Shown here: piece by piece, positions 8,075-16,082 of the stretch
How the letters are laid out: each line of letters opens with the position of its first letter
Numbering within the stretch: the first letter of the stretch is position 1
Assembly: GCA_945862405.1 (NCBI GenBank)
Contig: CAMAYX010000005.1
Coordinates: forward strand, 1-33,071
DNA: 33,071 bases
Direction of reading: 5' to 3'
From: Legionella genomosp. 1
GTDB taxonomy: Bacteria; Pseudomonadota; Gammaproteobacteria; Legionellales; Legionellaceae
The notes under the pieces: model-generated
The model's input: only the letters and a program-made list of their open reading frames with translations
Told to the model about the DNA's origin: nothing
The model's database searches: none
Made by a program: the position numbers and the translations under genes

Positions 8075-9259
8075 TCAGACATTAACCGTTTTGGGAACGT
8101 AAGCTTTTATTTGCTGAGCAAATTGGCGTAAAACTTCCAAACCCGACTCTTCTGCTTGCTTGCACCAGTTCTGCAAAGAATCTATGAGTTCTTTTTGCGA
8201 GCTGGCAGTTTTAGACCAGATGTTTTGTAACGATTGTCGATAACTATAAACTAACCGTATACGCTCATAACGCTCTAACAAGGCTTGTAAACGCTTAGAT
8301 GCACCTTGCGTCAATAATCCTTCTTCAAGTCGCAGTAAACGTCCCGCTCTTTGAAATAAACGCTTATCAGACTTGTTAACGTTGGTACGTTTCTCATGGC
8401 GAAGAATGGGTCTCATTACGTTTTTATAGTAATGTGACATCACTTGAAAGCGGTTAGAAACAACTGCTTTTACTGTGTCTAAGTCAACATGCAACTTGCC
8501 TTCTTGGCGGGCTAATTTAGGCGGAAGCTTTTTAACTTTAGCAAGGCCCAAGAAAGAAAGACAACGAATATACATCCAACCAATATCGAATTCCCACCAT
8601 TTAACTGAAAACTTAGCAGAAGAAGCAAAAGTGTGGTGGTTATTATGAAGCTCTTCACCGCCAATCCAAAAGCCCCATGGAAAAACATTGGTCGCAGCAT
8701 CAGGACATTCGAAATTCCTATATCCCCAAGCATGGCCTACGCCATTAACAACACCGGCTGCCCATAAAGGAATCCATATCATTTGAATCGCCCAAATTGT
8801 TATTCCTGGAATACCAAATAACAAAAGATCGAGCAGAAACATAATAAGAACACCACGGCTTGAATAGCGTTTGTATATATTACGCTCCATCCAGTCATCA
8901 GGAGTGCCGTGCGAGTATTTGGCAATCATTTCTTTATCTTTTCGTGCTTCGCGGTACAGCTCAGCCCCTTGCCAAAAAACTTTCTTTAATCCTAAAACCT
9001 TAGGACTGTGCGGATCGCCTTCAACATCCGTAGTAGCATGGTGTTTGCGATGAATAGCAACCCATTCACCAGTTATCATGCCAGTTGTTAACCAAAGCCA
9101 CATTCTAAAAGTATGACTGATCACTGGGTGTAATGTTAAAGCCCGGTGGGTTTGATTTCTGTGCAAATAAATGGTCACGGAAGCAATCGTAATTTGAGTT
9201 ACTATTATGATTGCTAATACATACCCCCAAAACGACAAGTTTAAGACACCAAACATCAT
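8075..9259 (-). CDS. Membrane fatty-acid (acyl-CoA delta-9-type) desaturase with long tail
   Basis: 394 residues. Integral-membrane di-iron desaturase introducing a double bond into acyl chains. The three histidine boxes are intact: H33-x4-H38, HRKHH (70-74) and HNNHH (205-209), plus the conserved NGVGHAWGYRNF (His176). Hydrophobic segments lie at about 10-30, 46-62 and 137-172. After about residue 245 there is a 150-residue soluble, helix-rich extension ending in LQNWCKQAEESGLEVLRQF and a Lys-rich end. Proteins of this size and layout resemble Pseudomonas DesB-type enzymes; the exact regiospecificity cannot be read from sequence. Shine-Dalgarno GGGAG precedes tandem ATGs. Confidence 0.9.
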   Translation of the reverse strand: MMFGVLNLSFWGYVLAIIIVTQITIASVTIYLHRNQTHRALTLHPVISHTFRMWLWLTTGMITGEWVAIHRKHHATTDVEGDPHSPKVLGLKKVFWQGAELYREARKDKEMIAKYSHGTPDDWMERNIYKRYSSRGVLIMFLLDLLLFGIPGITIWAIQMIWIPLWAAGVVNGVGHAWGYRNFECPDAATNVFPWGFWIGGEELHNNHHTFASSAKFSVKWWEFDIGWMYIRCLSFLGLAKVKKLPPKLARQEGKLHVDLDTVKAVVSNRFQVMSHYYKNVMRPILRHEKRTNVNKSDKRLFQRAGRLLRLEEGLLTQGASKRLQALLERYERIRLVYSYRQSLQNIWSKTASSQKELIDSLQNWCKQAEESGLEVLRQFAQQIKAYVPKTVNV

Positions 9260-9332
9260 TAATTACTCCCTTGGGTTGAATAAACTTTGAAGTGCGTAAG
9301 CATAATCTATCTTGAATTGAATTTGCTGCACT

Positions 9333-9363
9333 ATTATATCTTATTTTACTATATCTTGTACAA
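9333..9363 (-). promoter_or_regulatory. Putative desaturase promoter
   Basis: Minus strand -10 TATAAT (9333-9338, perfect) and -35-like TTGTAC (9358-9363) separated by 19 bp. The -35 hexamer is part of the palindrome TTGTACAA. Just upstream is GCATTGCA (9367-9374), one base short of the TGCANTGCA motif at the phasin promoter. The promoter call rests on the -10 box. Confidence 0.4.
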
Positions 9364-9439
9364 TCCGCATTGCATACAAACGAATTGTGAACGATAATTT
9401 AAAATATCTTTTCCAAGATTAGCTTATGCAGGAATTGCC

Positions 9440-9682
9440 ATGAATATGAAATTTCAAAGAATTATAGAACAAATTATTCCATTTATCATCCTAGGAATAA
9501 CATTGGCATTTGCAGTTGGTCTATTAATTATGTTTTCTTATCTATTAATATGGGGTCTTATAATCGGCGCAACTCTTTGTGTGGTTGTTGCGGTGAAAAA
9601 TTATCTATTTCCTAAACAACAACCCCCTCAAGCGCCGCAAGAACAAGAAGGCCGTATCATTGAACACGATAAAAGAGATTAA
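9440..9682 (+). CDS. Small membrane protein of unknown function
   Basis: 80 residues. Two adjoining hydrophobic helices (about 12-32 and 34-52) are followed by a short charged, Gln/Pro-rich cytoplasmic-type tail (KQQPPQAPQEQEG). No family recognised with confidence. AGGA precedes the ATG, and the stop is 6 bp before mutM, so the two genes are almost certainly cotranscribed. Divergent from the desaturase across a 180-bp promoter region. Confidence 0.7.
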   Translation: MNMKFQRIIEQIIPFIILGITLAFAVGLLIMFSYLLIWGLIIGATLCVVVAVKNYLFPKQQPPQAPQEQEGRIIEHDKRD

Positions 9683-9688
9683 TCCTCA

Positions 9689-10516
9689 ATGCCTGAATTA
9701 CCAGAAGTTGAAACCACGCGTTTGGGCATTCGACCTCATTTACTTGATCGTACTATTACGCAAATTATCGTACGTGAAACTAGGCTTCGGACTCCGGTAA
9801 ACGGTAATATTAATGAAATTTGTGCGCATCAACCCATTCTCGGTGTTACTCGGCGCGCAAAATATCTTATTGTTCATTTAGCTCATGGGAGTATATTGAT
9901 TCATCTTGGCATGTCTGGAAATCTGCGCATCCTCACAAATAATTCGCCATTAAAGAAGCATGACCACATTGATGTGTGTTTGGATAATGGCACCCTACTA
10001 CGATTTCATGATCCACGCCGATTCGGATTATTTTTGTACATATCTACTCCGATAAATTCGCACAGATTGTTCAAGAATCTTGGCCCGGAACCACTTTCTT
10101 CCGACTTTACCGCCGATTATTTACACTGTCGCGTAAAGTTTAGAAAGCAAGGCATTAAATCGTTCATTATGAACAACCAAATTGTTGTTGGCGTTGGTAA
10201 TATATATGCGGCGGAAAGTCTATTCCTTGCAGGGATTCATCCTAATACCCCCGCGGGATTGCTTAAATTTTCTGATTGTATTAATTTAGTGAACTACATT
10301 CGTGAAGTTCTCACCAAGTCTATTAAAGCCGGAGGAACAACCCTGCGTGATTTTCTGGGCTCCGATGGTAAACCTGGTTACTTTGCCAATGAGTTGCTCA
10401 TTTATGGAAAAAAAAATTCTTCTTGTCCCCGCTGTCAAACCCTCATCGAAAGTACTATCATCGCGAGTAGGAATTCGTTTTATTGTCCAACATGTCAACC
10501 TTTGCTTTTATCCTAA
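9689..10516 (+). CDS. mutM: Formamidopyrimidine-DNA glycosylase
   Basis: Removes 8-oxoguanine and other oxidised purines and nicks the strand. 275 residues, family-typical. After Met removal Pro2 is the catalytic N-terminal proline (MPELPEVE, with Glu3 and Glu6); Lys58 in RRAKYL is the conserved lysine; GVGNIYAAE (168-176) is the helix-two-turn-helix core; the zinc finger has Cys246, Cys249, Cys266 and Cys269. All key residues are present. Cotranscribed with the small membrane protein before it and probably the acyltransferase 21 bp after it. Confidence 0.97.
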   Translation: MPELPEVETTRLGIRPHLLDRTITQIIVRETRLRTPVNGNINEICAHQPILGVTRRAKYLIVHLAHGSILIHLGMSGNLRILTNNSPLKKHDHIDVCLDNGTLLRFHDPRRFGLFLYISTPINSHRLFKNLGPEPLSSDFTADYLHCRVKFRKQGIKSFIMNNQIVVGVGNIYAAESLFLAGIHPNTPAGLLKFSDCINLVNYIREVLTKSIKAGGTTLRDFLGSDGKPGYFANELLIYGKKNSSCPRCQTLIESTIIASRNSFYCPTCQPLLLS

Positions 10517-10537
10517 ACACTTACTCGAGATTGTTTC

Positions 10538-11284
10538 ATGAAAATTAGTAAAATACGTACCTTGTGGATTATCTTGTTATCCGTACTGTATTCTTTGAAT
10601 ACCAGCATTAGAGCTATTATCAAGCGTTTTTTGGGCTCCATTTCAAGAACCTGGGTAGACAGTACTCTACAGCTATGGGTCAACCGCATTCTAAATGCCG
10701 TTAAAGTGAATTATAAACTCTACAACCCCCATGGGAGTGAACCCCAACCCGGGCAACCTACTATTATTATGTGCAATCACAGCAGTCTTTACGATATACC
10801 ATTAAGTTTAAAAGCTTTCCCCAAGCATTCTGTCCGCATGCTGGCAAAAAAGGAAATGGAAAAAATCCCATTCCTAGCGGGTGCTATGAGAGCCTCAGAG
10901 TTCCCTTTTATTGATCGCAAAAATCGCCGCCAGGCAATAAAAGATTTAGATGCGATGCAGGATTTGCTGATCAGCGGTATCGTTATGTGGGTTGCTCCGG
11001 AAGGTACACGATCAAAAGATGGGAAATTATCATCGTTCAAAAAAGGAGCATTTATCACCGCTATACAAGCAAAAGCCACTATCATTCCCATAGGGATAAG
11101 AGGTGCTTTTGATATTTTACCTGCTCGCAGCCTGCAATTTAATATTGAGCAAACCGCCGAAGTACACATTGGTAAAGCCATTGATGCCTCGAAATATACG
11201 ATTGAGGAAAAAGAGGCATTGATGCAACTAGTGCACAAAGAAATCGAGCGGTTAGTAGGACAGCCATCTTCGGAGCATCTTTGA
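10538..11284 (+). CDS. plsC: 1-acyl-sn-glycerol-3-phosphate acyltransferase (PlsC family)
   Basis: 248 residues with one N-terminal membrane segment (about 8-28). Glycerolipid acyltransferase motifs: I, NHSSLYD (His81 and Asp86 of HX4D); II, FIDRKNR (124-130); III, PEGTRSKDG (154-162); IV, IIPIGIRG (182-189). Predicted to acylate lysophosphatidate to phosphatidate at the inner membrane. Weak ribosome site; probably the last gene of the mutM transcript. The stop codon TGA lies inside a sequence that resembles one arm of the palindromic elements found after prs. More than one PlsC paralogue is common, so the substrate is not certain. Confidence 0.88.
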   Translation: MKISKIRTLWIILLSVLYSLNTSIRAIIKRFLGSISRTWVDSTLQLWVNRILNAVKVNYKLYNPHGSEPQPGQPTIIMCNHSSLYDIPLSLKAFPKHSVRMLAKKEMEKIPFLAGAMRASEFPFIDRKNRRQAIKDLDAMQDLLISGIVMWVAPEGTRSKDGKLSSFKKGAFITAIQAKATIIPIGIRGAFDILPARSLQFNIEQTAEVHIGKAIDASKYTIEEKEALMQLVHKEIERLVGQPSSEHL

Positions 11285-11299
11285 CGATCTGAGGGGGCA
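11275..11299. repeat. Possible truncated arm of the prs-fis palindromic element
   Basis: GCATCTTTGACGATCTGAGG, continuing as a G-run, aligns with the element arms after prs (GGATCTTGAACGATCTCGGG and GCATCTTGTACGATCTCAGG) apart from a one-base gap and a few changes. It provides the plsC stop codon. The opposite arm is missing, so this may be a remnant or chance similarity. Confidence 0.35.
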
Positions 11300-11321
11300 T
11301 AACCCAACCGTTAATGGGTTA
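11300..11321. terminator. Hairpin at the convergent plsC/ggt junction
   Basis: Perfect 7-bp arms TAACCCA (11300-11306) and TGGGTTA (11315-11321) around an 8-nt loop that contains the ggt stop codon. It is placed where both convergent transcripts must end, but no U-tract follows on either strand. Confidence 0.4.
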
Positions 11322-13017
11322 CGCCATACCCACCTGTATTCTGTTTAAGAACTACCGACGCTAAACCAATATGCCTAGGATCAGAAGCGGCAGTGATCAG
11401 TACCTTGTCCCAGGTAATTGCCTGCATGTCCCCATAATATTCTTGCAACTCGTTAAGATGATATCCCATAACTTGCAGCTGATGTCTTAATACCGTATCG
11501 AAGCTGTTGGGTTCGTGCACCAATACGTCCGGGAGATATTGGTGGTGAAATCGCATTTTAGAAACCATGGTGATTGCCCCATAGGAGTCAGCAAAACTTA
11601 ACGCCGCTAACAACACCATGGAAGGAATACGACTACCTCCGGGAGTGCCTAAAATTGCAATGCGATTAGGCATTTCTAAAAACGTAGGCGTCATACTAGA
11701 AAGAGGTCTTTTACCCGGCTCAATTGAATTTTTCTCACTTCCCACAAGGCCAAACACATTTTTCACATTGACCTTAATAGAAAAATCGTCCATATGATCG
11801 TTTAAAAGAACGCCTGTGCCACCTGCTACCACGCTACTACCAAAAATATAATTAATGGATAATGTTGCTGCAACACGATTCCCATCACCATCTAGGATAG
11901 AAAAATGGGTGGTTTCGCCAGGACGTAAATTCATTATATTTTTTTGACTTAAAGCTTCACTTGGAGTCGCTTTTGTTGGCAGTATGTTCCCCCGCAATTT
12001 TTTTGCGTTTTCTGGCGATAACAATTGGCTTATTGGCGTCTGAATGAAATCAGGATCACCCAAATCACCTCGCTGCCAATAAGCGAGTCTCATGGACTCT
12101 ACAATGTAATGAATTCTCTCAACCTTCTTCAACGAAGACAAAGGATATTCCGATAATATATTTAACATTGTAATTAGCGCTACGCCACCCGCAGAAGGTA
12201 ATGGTGCAGTTACAATGTGCATCCCCTTGTAGTTACCTTCTAGAGGTTGACGAACTTTGACCTGATAGGAGGCTAAATCCTTTAACTGCCAAACCCCGCC
12301 CGCATTATTTATACCTGAAACTAATTTCTCGGCGACTGCACCTTGATAAAATCCGTCATGTCCTTTAGCTGCTATTTCGCGTAGAGTTTTCCCTAAGTCT
12401 GTTTGCACGAATAGCTCGCCAATTTTATAAGGACGTCCTTGGCGCAAAAAAATAGCTGCTGAAGCTGGGTTTTTTTGCAACTGCTGCAATCTGTCTCCCA
12501 TAGTTAGAAAGTAGTAGAGTTGCGGGTCGACTGGGAATCCTTTTTCAGCTAAGCGAATGGCAGGTGCTAAACTTTCAGATAGTGGTAAATGTCCATAATG
12601 AGCAGCGATATAAACTAGAGCGGCAGGTTCTCCAGGGATAGCAGCCGATAAGCCCCCATTTAGTGATAACCCTGGTATTTGATTTCCATCAGCTGACAAA
12701 AACATGGTCTTAGTTGCAGCACCCGGCGCGACTTCCCGGCCATCTACAAATATATTTTGTTCAGTTTTTGCCAAATGCAGGAGCCAAAAACCGCCGCCAC
12801 CCAAACCAGAATGGTATGGTTCAACTACCGCTAGTGCAGCACTCACCGCTATAGCTGCATCAAATGCATTTCCGCCTTTGGCAAGAATTTCTAAACCTGC
12901 ACGAGTGGCAAGAGGATGGGCACTAGCAATAGCATAGCCTGGTGGAGGTTCAGCTGCAGATAAAGCAGTACAAAATGAATACAGAAGAAAACTTAAAATT
13001 AGCCGCCTAGGCATCAT
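11311..13017 (-). CDS. ggt: Gamma-glutamyltransferase (periplasmic)
   Basis: Hydrolyses or transfers the gamma-glutamyl group of glutathione; self-processing N-terminal-nucleophile enzyme. I place the start at the ATG-ATG at 13017, not the longer in-frame option at 13098, because it then begins with a clean signal peptide ([21 protein letters not shown]) and overlaps coaD by only 11 bp. 568 residues. Seen: [23 protein letters not shown], the autocleavage site GETTHFS with nucleophile Thr369 (numbering from this start), NDHMDDFS, and the [10 protein letters not shown] oxyanion segment. No Shine-Dalgarno precedes it, so translation probably depends on coupling to coaD. Export and glutathione salvage are family inferences. 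Confidence 0.93.
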   Translation of the reverse strand: MMPRRLILSFLLYSFCTALSAAEPPPGYAIASAHPLATRAGLEILAKGGNAFDAAIAVSAALAVVEPYHSGLGGGGFWLLHLAKTEQNIFVDGREVAPGAATKTMFLSADGNQIPGLSLNGGLSAAIPGEPAALVYIAAHYGHLPLSESLAPAIRLAEKGFPVDPQLYYFLTMGDRLQQLQKNPASAAIFLRQGRPYKIGELFVQTDLGKTLREIAAKGHDGFYQGAVAEKLVSGINNAGGVWQLKDLASYQVKVRQPLEGNYKGMHIVTAPLPSAGGVALITMLNILSEYPLSSLKKVERIHYIVESMRLAYWQRGDLGDPDFIQTPISQLLSPENAKKLRGNILPTKATPSEALSQKNIMNLRPGETTHFSILDGDGNRVAATLSINYIFGSSVVAGGTGVLLNDHMDDFSIKVNVKNVFGLVGSEKNSIEPGKRPLSSMTPTFLEMPNRIAILGTPGGSRIPSMVLLAALSFADSYGAITMVSKMRFHHQYLPDVLVHEPNSFDTVLRHQLQVMGYHLNELQEYYGDMQAITWDKVLITAASDPRHIGLASVVLKQNTGGYGVTH

Positions 13018-13495
13018 TTGAACAAATTTTTGCAAATGCCAACGAGACTGACTCAGGCACGAAAGGGGTAATATCGCCTCCAAGCGCAGCAATTTCACGA
13101 ACTAAGGTAGAAGAGATACACATGTATTCTTCTGCAGGAGGCAAGAAAATGGTTTCAATTTCTTTGGCTAATTTACGGTTCATTCCAGCAAGTTGAAACT
13201 CATATTCTACGTCAGCTGCGGCACGTAAACCTCGCAATATGACATCGGCGTGCTGTTCACGAACAAAATCAATTAACAAATTATCAAAGCCCACAACAGT
13301 TACACTAGGCATTTTCTTCACTGCTTGTTGTAACAGTTGAATGCGTTGATTCAAAGGAAAGAATGGACGTTTGCTGTGATTATTAGCGACAGCTACTACG
13401 ACTTCAGAAAATAAACGTGAAGCACGATTGATAATATCAATATGACCATTTGTAACTGGGTCAAATGTACCTGGATATATTGCTTTTTTCTTCAT
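13007..13495 (-). CDS. coaD: Phosphopantetheine adenylyltransferase
   Basis: Fourth step of coenzyme A synthesis: 4'-phosphopantetheine plus ATP to dephospho-CoA. 162 residues, typical. Nucleotidyltransferase motifs: [12 protein letters not shown] (9-20, with the GHxD-type element), [14 protein letters not shown] (88-101) and ISSTLVRE (127-134). Its last codons overlap the ggt start. CoA supply is relevant to the PHA and TCA genes nearby, but nothing indicates shared regulation. Confidence 0.96.
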   Translation of the reverse strand: MKKKAIYPGTFDPVTNGHIDIINRASRLFSEVVVAVANNHSKRPFFPLNQRIQLLQQAVKKMPSVTVVGFDNLLIDFVREQHADVILRGLRAAADVEYEFQLAGMNRKLAKEIETIFLPPAEEYMCISSTLVREIAALGGDITPFVPESVSLAFAKICSNDA

Positions 13496-13613
13496 AAATT
13501 AGACGGTTAAATTGCATAATTTCGAAGTCTATCGTATTGTAAATTGAAATACTATCGCTATCCCTCGGTTACCTAATTCTTCTATTTTTAAGTAATAAAC
13601 GGAGTTAATTACT

Positions 13614-14258
13614 ATGAATATTTTCAAACCAGCCTGTATTCTACCTCTCGCCTTATTAACTGCGTGCGCCCCTCCACCCCCACCAGACACTGCAGCCGCT
13701 AATATTCCAACCGACAGCTCGCAAAACGTAACGGTTGGAAATAAACCAGGGCAGATGCCTGAAGGAAAAGCTGCCGGGAATGCAGCATCCATCAACTCTT
13801 GGAGTTTGTCAGGAGCAATGGCGGCAAAAGGTAATGGTAAAGCTTGGTCAGCTTCAGTTAACTGGCAACAGAATGGCGCGGGCTCCTACAACATTCGTCT
13901 CTTTGGCCCCTTAGGTAGTGGTACCGTAATTGTTGAAAAACATGGCAGCGTTGTAAACTACAAAGATGGTCCTAAAACAATTACATCTAGGAGCGCAGAA
14001 GACTTATTACAGAAGCAAACGGGAATCCGATTACCTTTAAATAGTTTCTATTACTGGGTTCGCGGAATACCTGCTCCTGGCGGAGTTCAAGGCGAAAATA
14101 GAGATGCATCCCGTCATTTAGTGAGCTTGCGCCAAGGCGGATACACCATTAACTATAACGGCTATACCCGTGTAGGGAATGTAGATTTACCCAACAGAAT
14201 TAATCTACAGGGAAATGGAGTTAGCGTAAAACTAGTCATTAATCATTGGAATGTTTAG
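13614..14258 (+). CDS. lolB: Outer-membrane lipoprotein receptor LolB-like
   Basis: 214 residues. Lipoprotein signal with lipobox LLTAC, lipidated Cys18. After an unusually long Pro/Ala/Asn-rich linker (about 19-60) comes a LolB-type barrel: WSLSGAMAAK, SASVNWQQNGAGSYNIRLFGPLGSG, and LPLNSFYYWVRGIPAPGG, which matches the LolB LxYWvrGxPxP signature. LolB takes lipoproteins from LolA and inserts them into the outer membrane. The lolB-(ispE)-tRNA-Gln-prs neighbourhood supports the call. GGAG stands 10 nt before the ATG. Confidence 0.85.
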   Translation: MNIFKPACILPLALLTACAPPPPPDTAAANIPTDSSQNVTVGNKPGQMPEGKAAGNAASINSWSLSGAMAAKGNGKAWSASVNWQQNGAGSYNIRLFGPLGSGTVIVEKHGSVVNYKDGPKTITSRSAEDLLQKQTGIRLPLNSFYYWVRGIPAPGGVQGENRDASRHLVSLRQGGYTINYNGYTRVGNVDLPNRINLQGNGVSVKLVINHWNV

Positions 14259-14342
14259 TTACTAACAACACATCCCTCTGAAGGCTTGTTACCTATAAAT
14301 CAGGGCGATACATTTTCGCTAAAATTTTTTATCATTGCGACA

Positions 14343-14371
14343 TTGACAACCCTCATGTTTCACTGCACAAT
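14343..14371 (+). promoter_or_regulatory. tRNA-Gln promoter
   Basis: -35 TTGACA (14343-14348, perfect) and -10 CACAAT (14366-14371, four of six) with a 17-bp spacer. Predicted start of transcription about 50 nt before the mature tRNA; the transcript may continue into prs. Confidence 0.6.
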
Positions 14372-14427
14372 ACGCAGCAGTTCGCAGCTTGGCAGCGATC
14401 TTCAAGGATGAAAAATCAACAGCTTAT

Positions 14428-14502
14428 TGGGGTGTCGCCAAGTGGTAAGGCACAGGGTTTTGATCCCTGCATTCCTAGGTTCGAATCCTAGCACCCCAGC
14501 CA
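14428..14502 (+). tRNA. tRNA-Gln (anticodon UUG)
   Basis: Full cloverleaf by eye: 7-bp acceptor TGGGGTG/CACCCCA, anticodon stem CAGGG/CCCTG around loop TTTTGAT giving anticodon TTG, T-arm CTAGG-TTCGAAT-CCTAG, discriminator G and an encoded CCA (14500-14502). tRNA-Gln ahead of prs is a known gammaproteobacterial arrangement. Confidence 0.97.
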
Positions 14503-14520
14503 CATTCTTGTTGAATCAAG

Positions 14521-14614
14521 TAAACAGACAGCAGAAGATACCCGGGAAGGAAGCGTTCACCGGACCGCGCAAATAATAATAATATCTTTCTGGCTGTCTT
14601 CTGCTATGTGTTTA
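14521..14614 (+). other. Long imperfect hairpin between tRNA-Gln and prs
   Basis: TAAACA (14521-14526) plus AGCAGAAGA (14530-14538) pair with TCTTCTGCT (14597-14605) plus TGTTTA (14609-14614), extended inward by one G-U and one A-T pair, with two mismatches between the blocks. The 54-nt apical part is partly GC-rich (CCCGGG, CCGGACCGCGC). It lies in the presumed tRNA-prs transcript; it may guide processing of the tRNA 3' side or control prs. Function unknown. Confidence 0.5.
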
Positions 14615-14645
14615 ATTTGCCCGAATAATCAAAGGTCTTATCCAC

Positions 14646-15593
14646 ATGTCAACAATGATGATTTTTAATGGCAATGCCAATCCTGAGTTAACTCGCAAGA
14701 TCTCTTCTTATTTAGAGATCCCCATTGGTAGAGCTACCGTCGGTACATTCAGCGACGGTGAAACGATGGTTGAAATTCTAGATAGCGTACGTGGAAGAGA
14801 TGTTTTCATCATCCAATCCACATGCGCACCAACTAATAATAACCTTATGGAATTGCTGGTTATGGCAGATGCATTGCGCCGTTCATCAGCAGGAAGAATC
14901 ACCGCGGTGATTCCTTACTTTGGTTATGCCCGTCAAGACAGAAGAGTGCGCTCCGCAAGAGTGCCAATTACTGCAAAGGTTGTTGCTGATATGATGACGG
15001 CCGTTGGTATATCACGTGTACTTACCGTAGATTTACATGCGGATCAAATTCAAGGGTTCTTTTGCATGCCGGTGGATAACGTTTATTCCACTTCGATTCT
15101 CCTTGAAGACATTAAAACACAAAAATTAAGTAATCTAATGGTAATTTCTCCTGATGTGGGTGGAGTTGTACGTGCAAGAGCGATGGCTAAACGGTTGAAT
15201 GACGCCGAACTTACCATCATCGATAAACGCCGCAGCGGTCCTAATAAATCAGAAGTTATGCACATTATTGGAGAACCCCGCGGTCGAAATTGTGTAATCG
15301 TTGACGACATTGTAGATACCGCTGGTACACTATGCTCTGCAGCGCATGAGCTTAAAAAAACGGGGGCTACCAGTGTGCGTGCTTACATCACACATCCCGT
15401 TCTATCTGGTCCTGCCATTGACAACATTATGCATTCGTCTTTAGACGAAGTCGTAGTCACCGATACCATTCCCCTTTCTCCAGCCGCTCAGGAATGTTCT
15501 AAAATTCGTGTAGTGAGCTTAGCTGAGATGCTAGCACAGGCCATTAAACGCGTTTATGAAGAGGAATCGGTAAGCTCCATGTTTGCCGAATAA
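14646..15593 (+). CDS. prs: Ribose-phosphate pyrophosphokinase
   Basis: Makes PRPP from ribose 5-phosphate and ATP for purine, pyrimidine, histidine and NAD synthesis. 315 residues, standard. Seen: ATP-binding RQDRR (96-100), catalytic [12 protein letters not shown] (128-139), and the PRPP loop [12 protein letters not shown] (217-228). The ATG follows a weak AAAGG at 11 nt. In related bacteria ispE and tRNA-Gln precede prs and rplY-pth follow it; here ispE is absent and a repeat-rich non-coding region follows. Confidence 0.97.
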   Translation: MSTMMIFNGNANPELTRKISSYLEIPIGRATVGTFSDGETMVEILDSVRGRDVFIIQSTCAPTNNNLMELLVMADALRRSSAGRITAVIPYFGYARQDRRVRSARVPITAKVVADMMTAVGISRVLTVDLHADQIQGFFCMPVDNVYSTSILLEDIKTQKLSNLMVISPDVGGVVRARAMAKRLNDAELTIIDKRRSGPNKSEVMHIIGEPRGRNCVIVDDIVDTAGTLCSAAHELKKTGATSVRAYITHPVLSGPAIDNIMHSSLDEVVVTDTIPLSPAAQECSKIRVVSLAEMLAQAIKRVYEEESVSSMFAE

Positions 15594-15600
15594 TCGAACC

Positions 15601-15711
15601 GTCAGATTTGGCGGATCTTGAACGATCTCGGGGGTACAAAAATGCTCACATACCTGGTGTATGCTGCCCTTTTTTTACCCCCGAGATCGTTCAACCTCCA
15701 TCAAATCTGAT
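15601..15711 (+). repeat. Large palindromic element, copy 1
   Basis: Central arms TTGAACGATCTCGGGGGTA (15618-15636) and its exact complement (15676-15694), 19 bp with no mismatch. The arms extend outward with about five mismatches to 15601 and 15711, giving 36 nt each. The 39-nt centre has a small hairpin CATAC/GTATG and a T-run before the right arm. It begins 7 bp after the prs stop and could end the prs transcript, but its size and second copy suggest a dispersed repeat. Confidence 0.8.
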
Positions 15712-15820
15712 CGGCTCGTAGCTCCTTCGATGGTCCTTTTGAACCTTTCGTTTCGCTTTGCTCACCAAAGCCGGTTTCAACCTCCACCAAATCTGATCGC
15801 TGGTGGCTCTGAAGGTTGGG
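15692..15820. repeat. Degenerate direct copies of the element's outer arm
   Basis: CAACCTCCATCAAATCTGAT (15692-15711, outer right arm of copy 1) recurs as CAACCTCCACCAAATCTGAT at 15778-15797, 86 bp further on with one change. The second copy has its own fold-back: CCACCA/TGGTGG (15784-15789 with 15801-15806) and CAACCT/AGGTTG outside it. This suggests repeated insertion or rearrangement of the same repeat family. Confidence 0.6.
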
Positions 15821-16082
15821 ATGATTTGCGCTTTGCTTAATGTCTTTTGTTTTAGTTTTTTTTCGCTCAAATCTATATTTTATGTGGTTTGATTATTGAC
15901 CCAATATCCTTTGAATATAGGAAGTCATTTTGGTTTTGGCGGTTGAAGCGTCTGTCTTTGAGGTGTATAGATAAGGGGATAACTGATTTAATTAAAGCTT
16001 TGAAGTATTGTTTTGTAGGTCTAATTTACGATTAAGCGAAGCGATACGATAATTTCCTTAAATTACTACTACTCGGAGGGGG

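Noticed and set aside
10789-11307. Minus-strand 172-codon ORF over plsC
   Set aside because: Antisense to a well-supported acyltransferase with all motifs; no ribosome site or family match.
16018-16080. Possible small RNA gene in the AT-rich core between the palindromes
   Set aside because: No promoter-terminator pair or recognisable RNA fold beyond the palindromes themselves.
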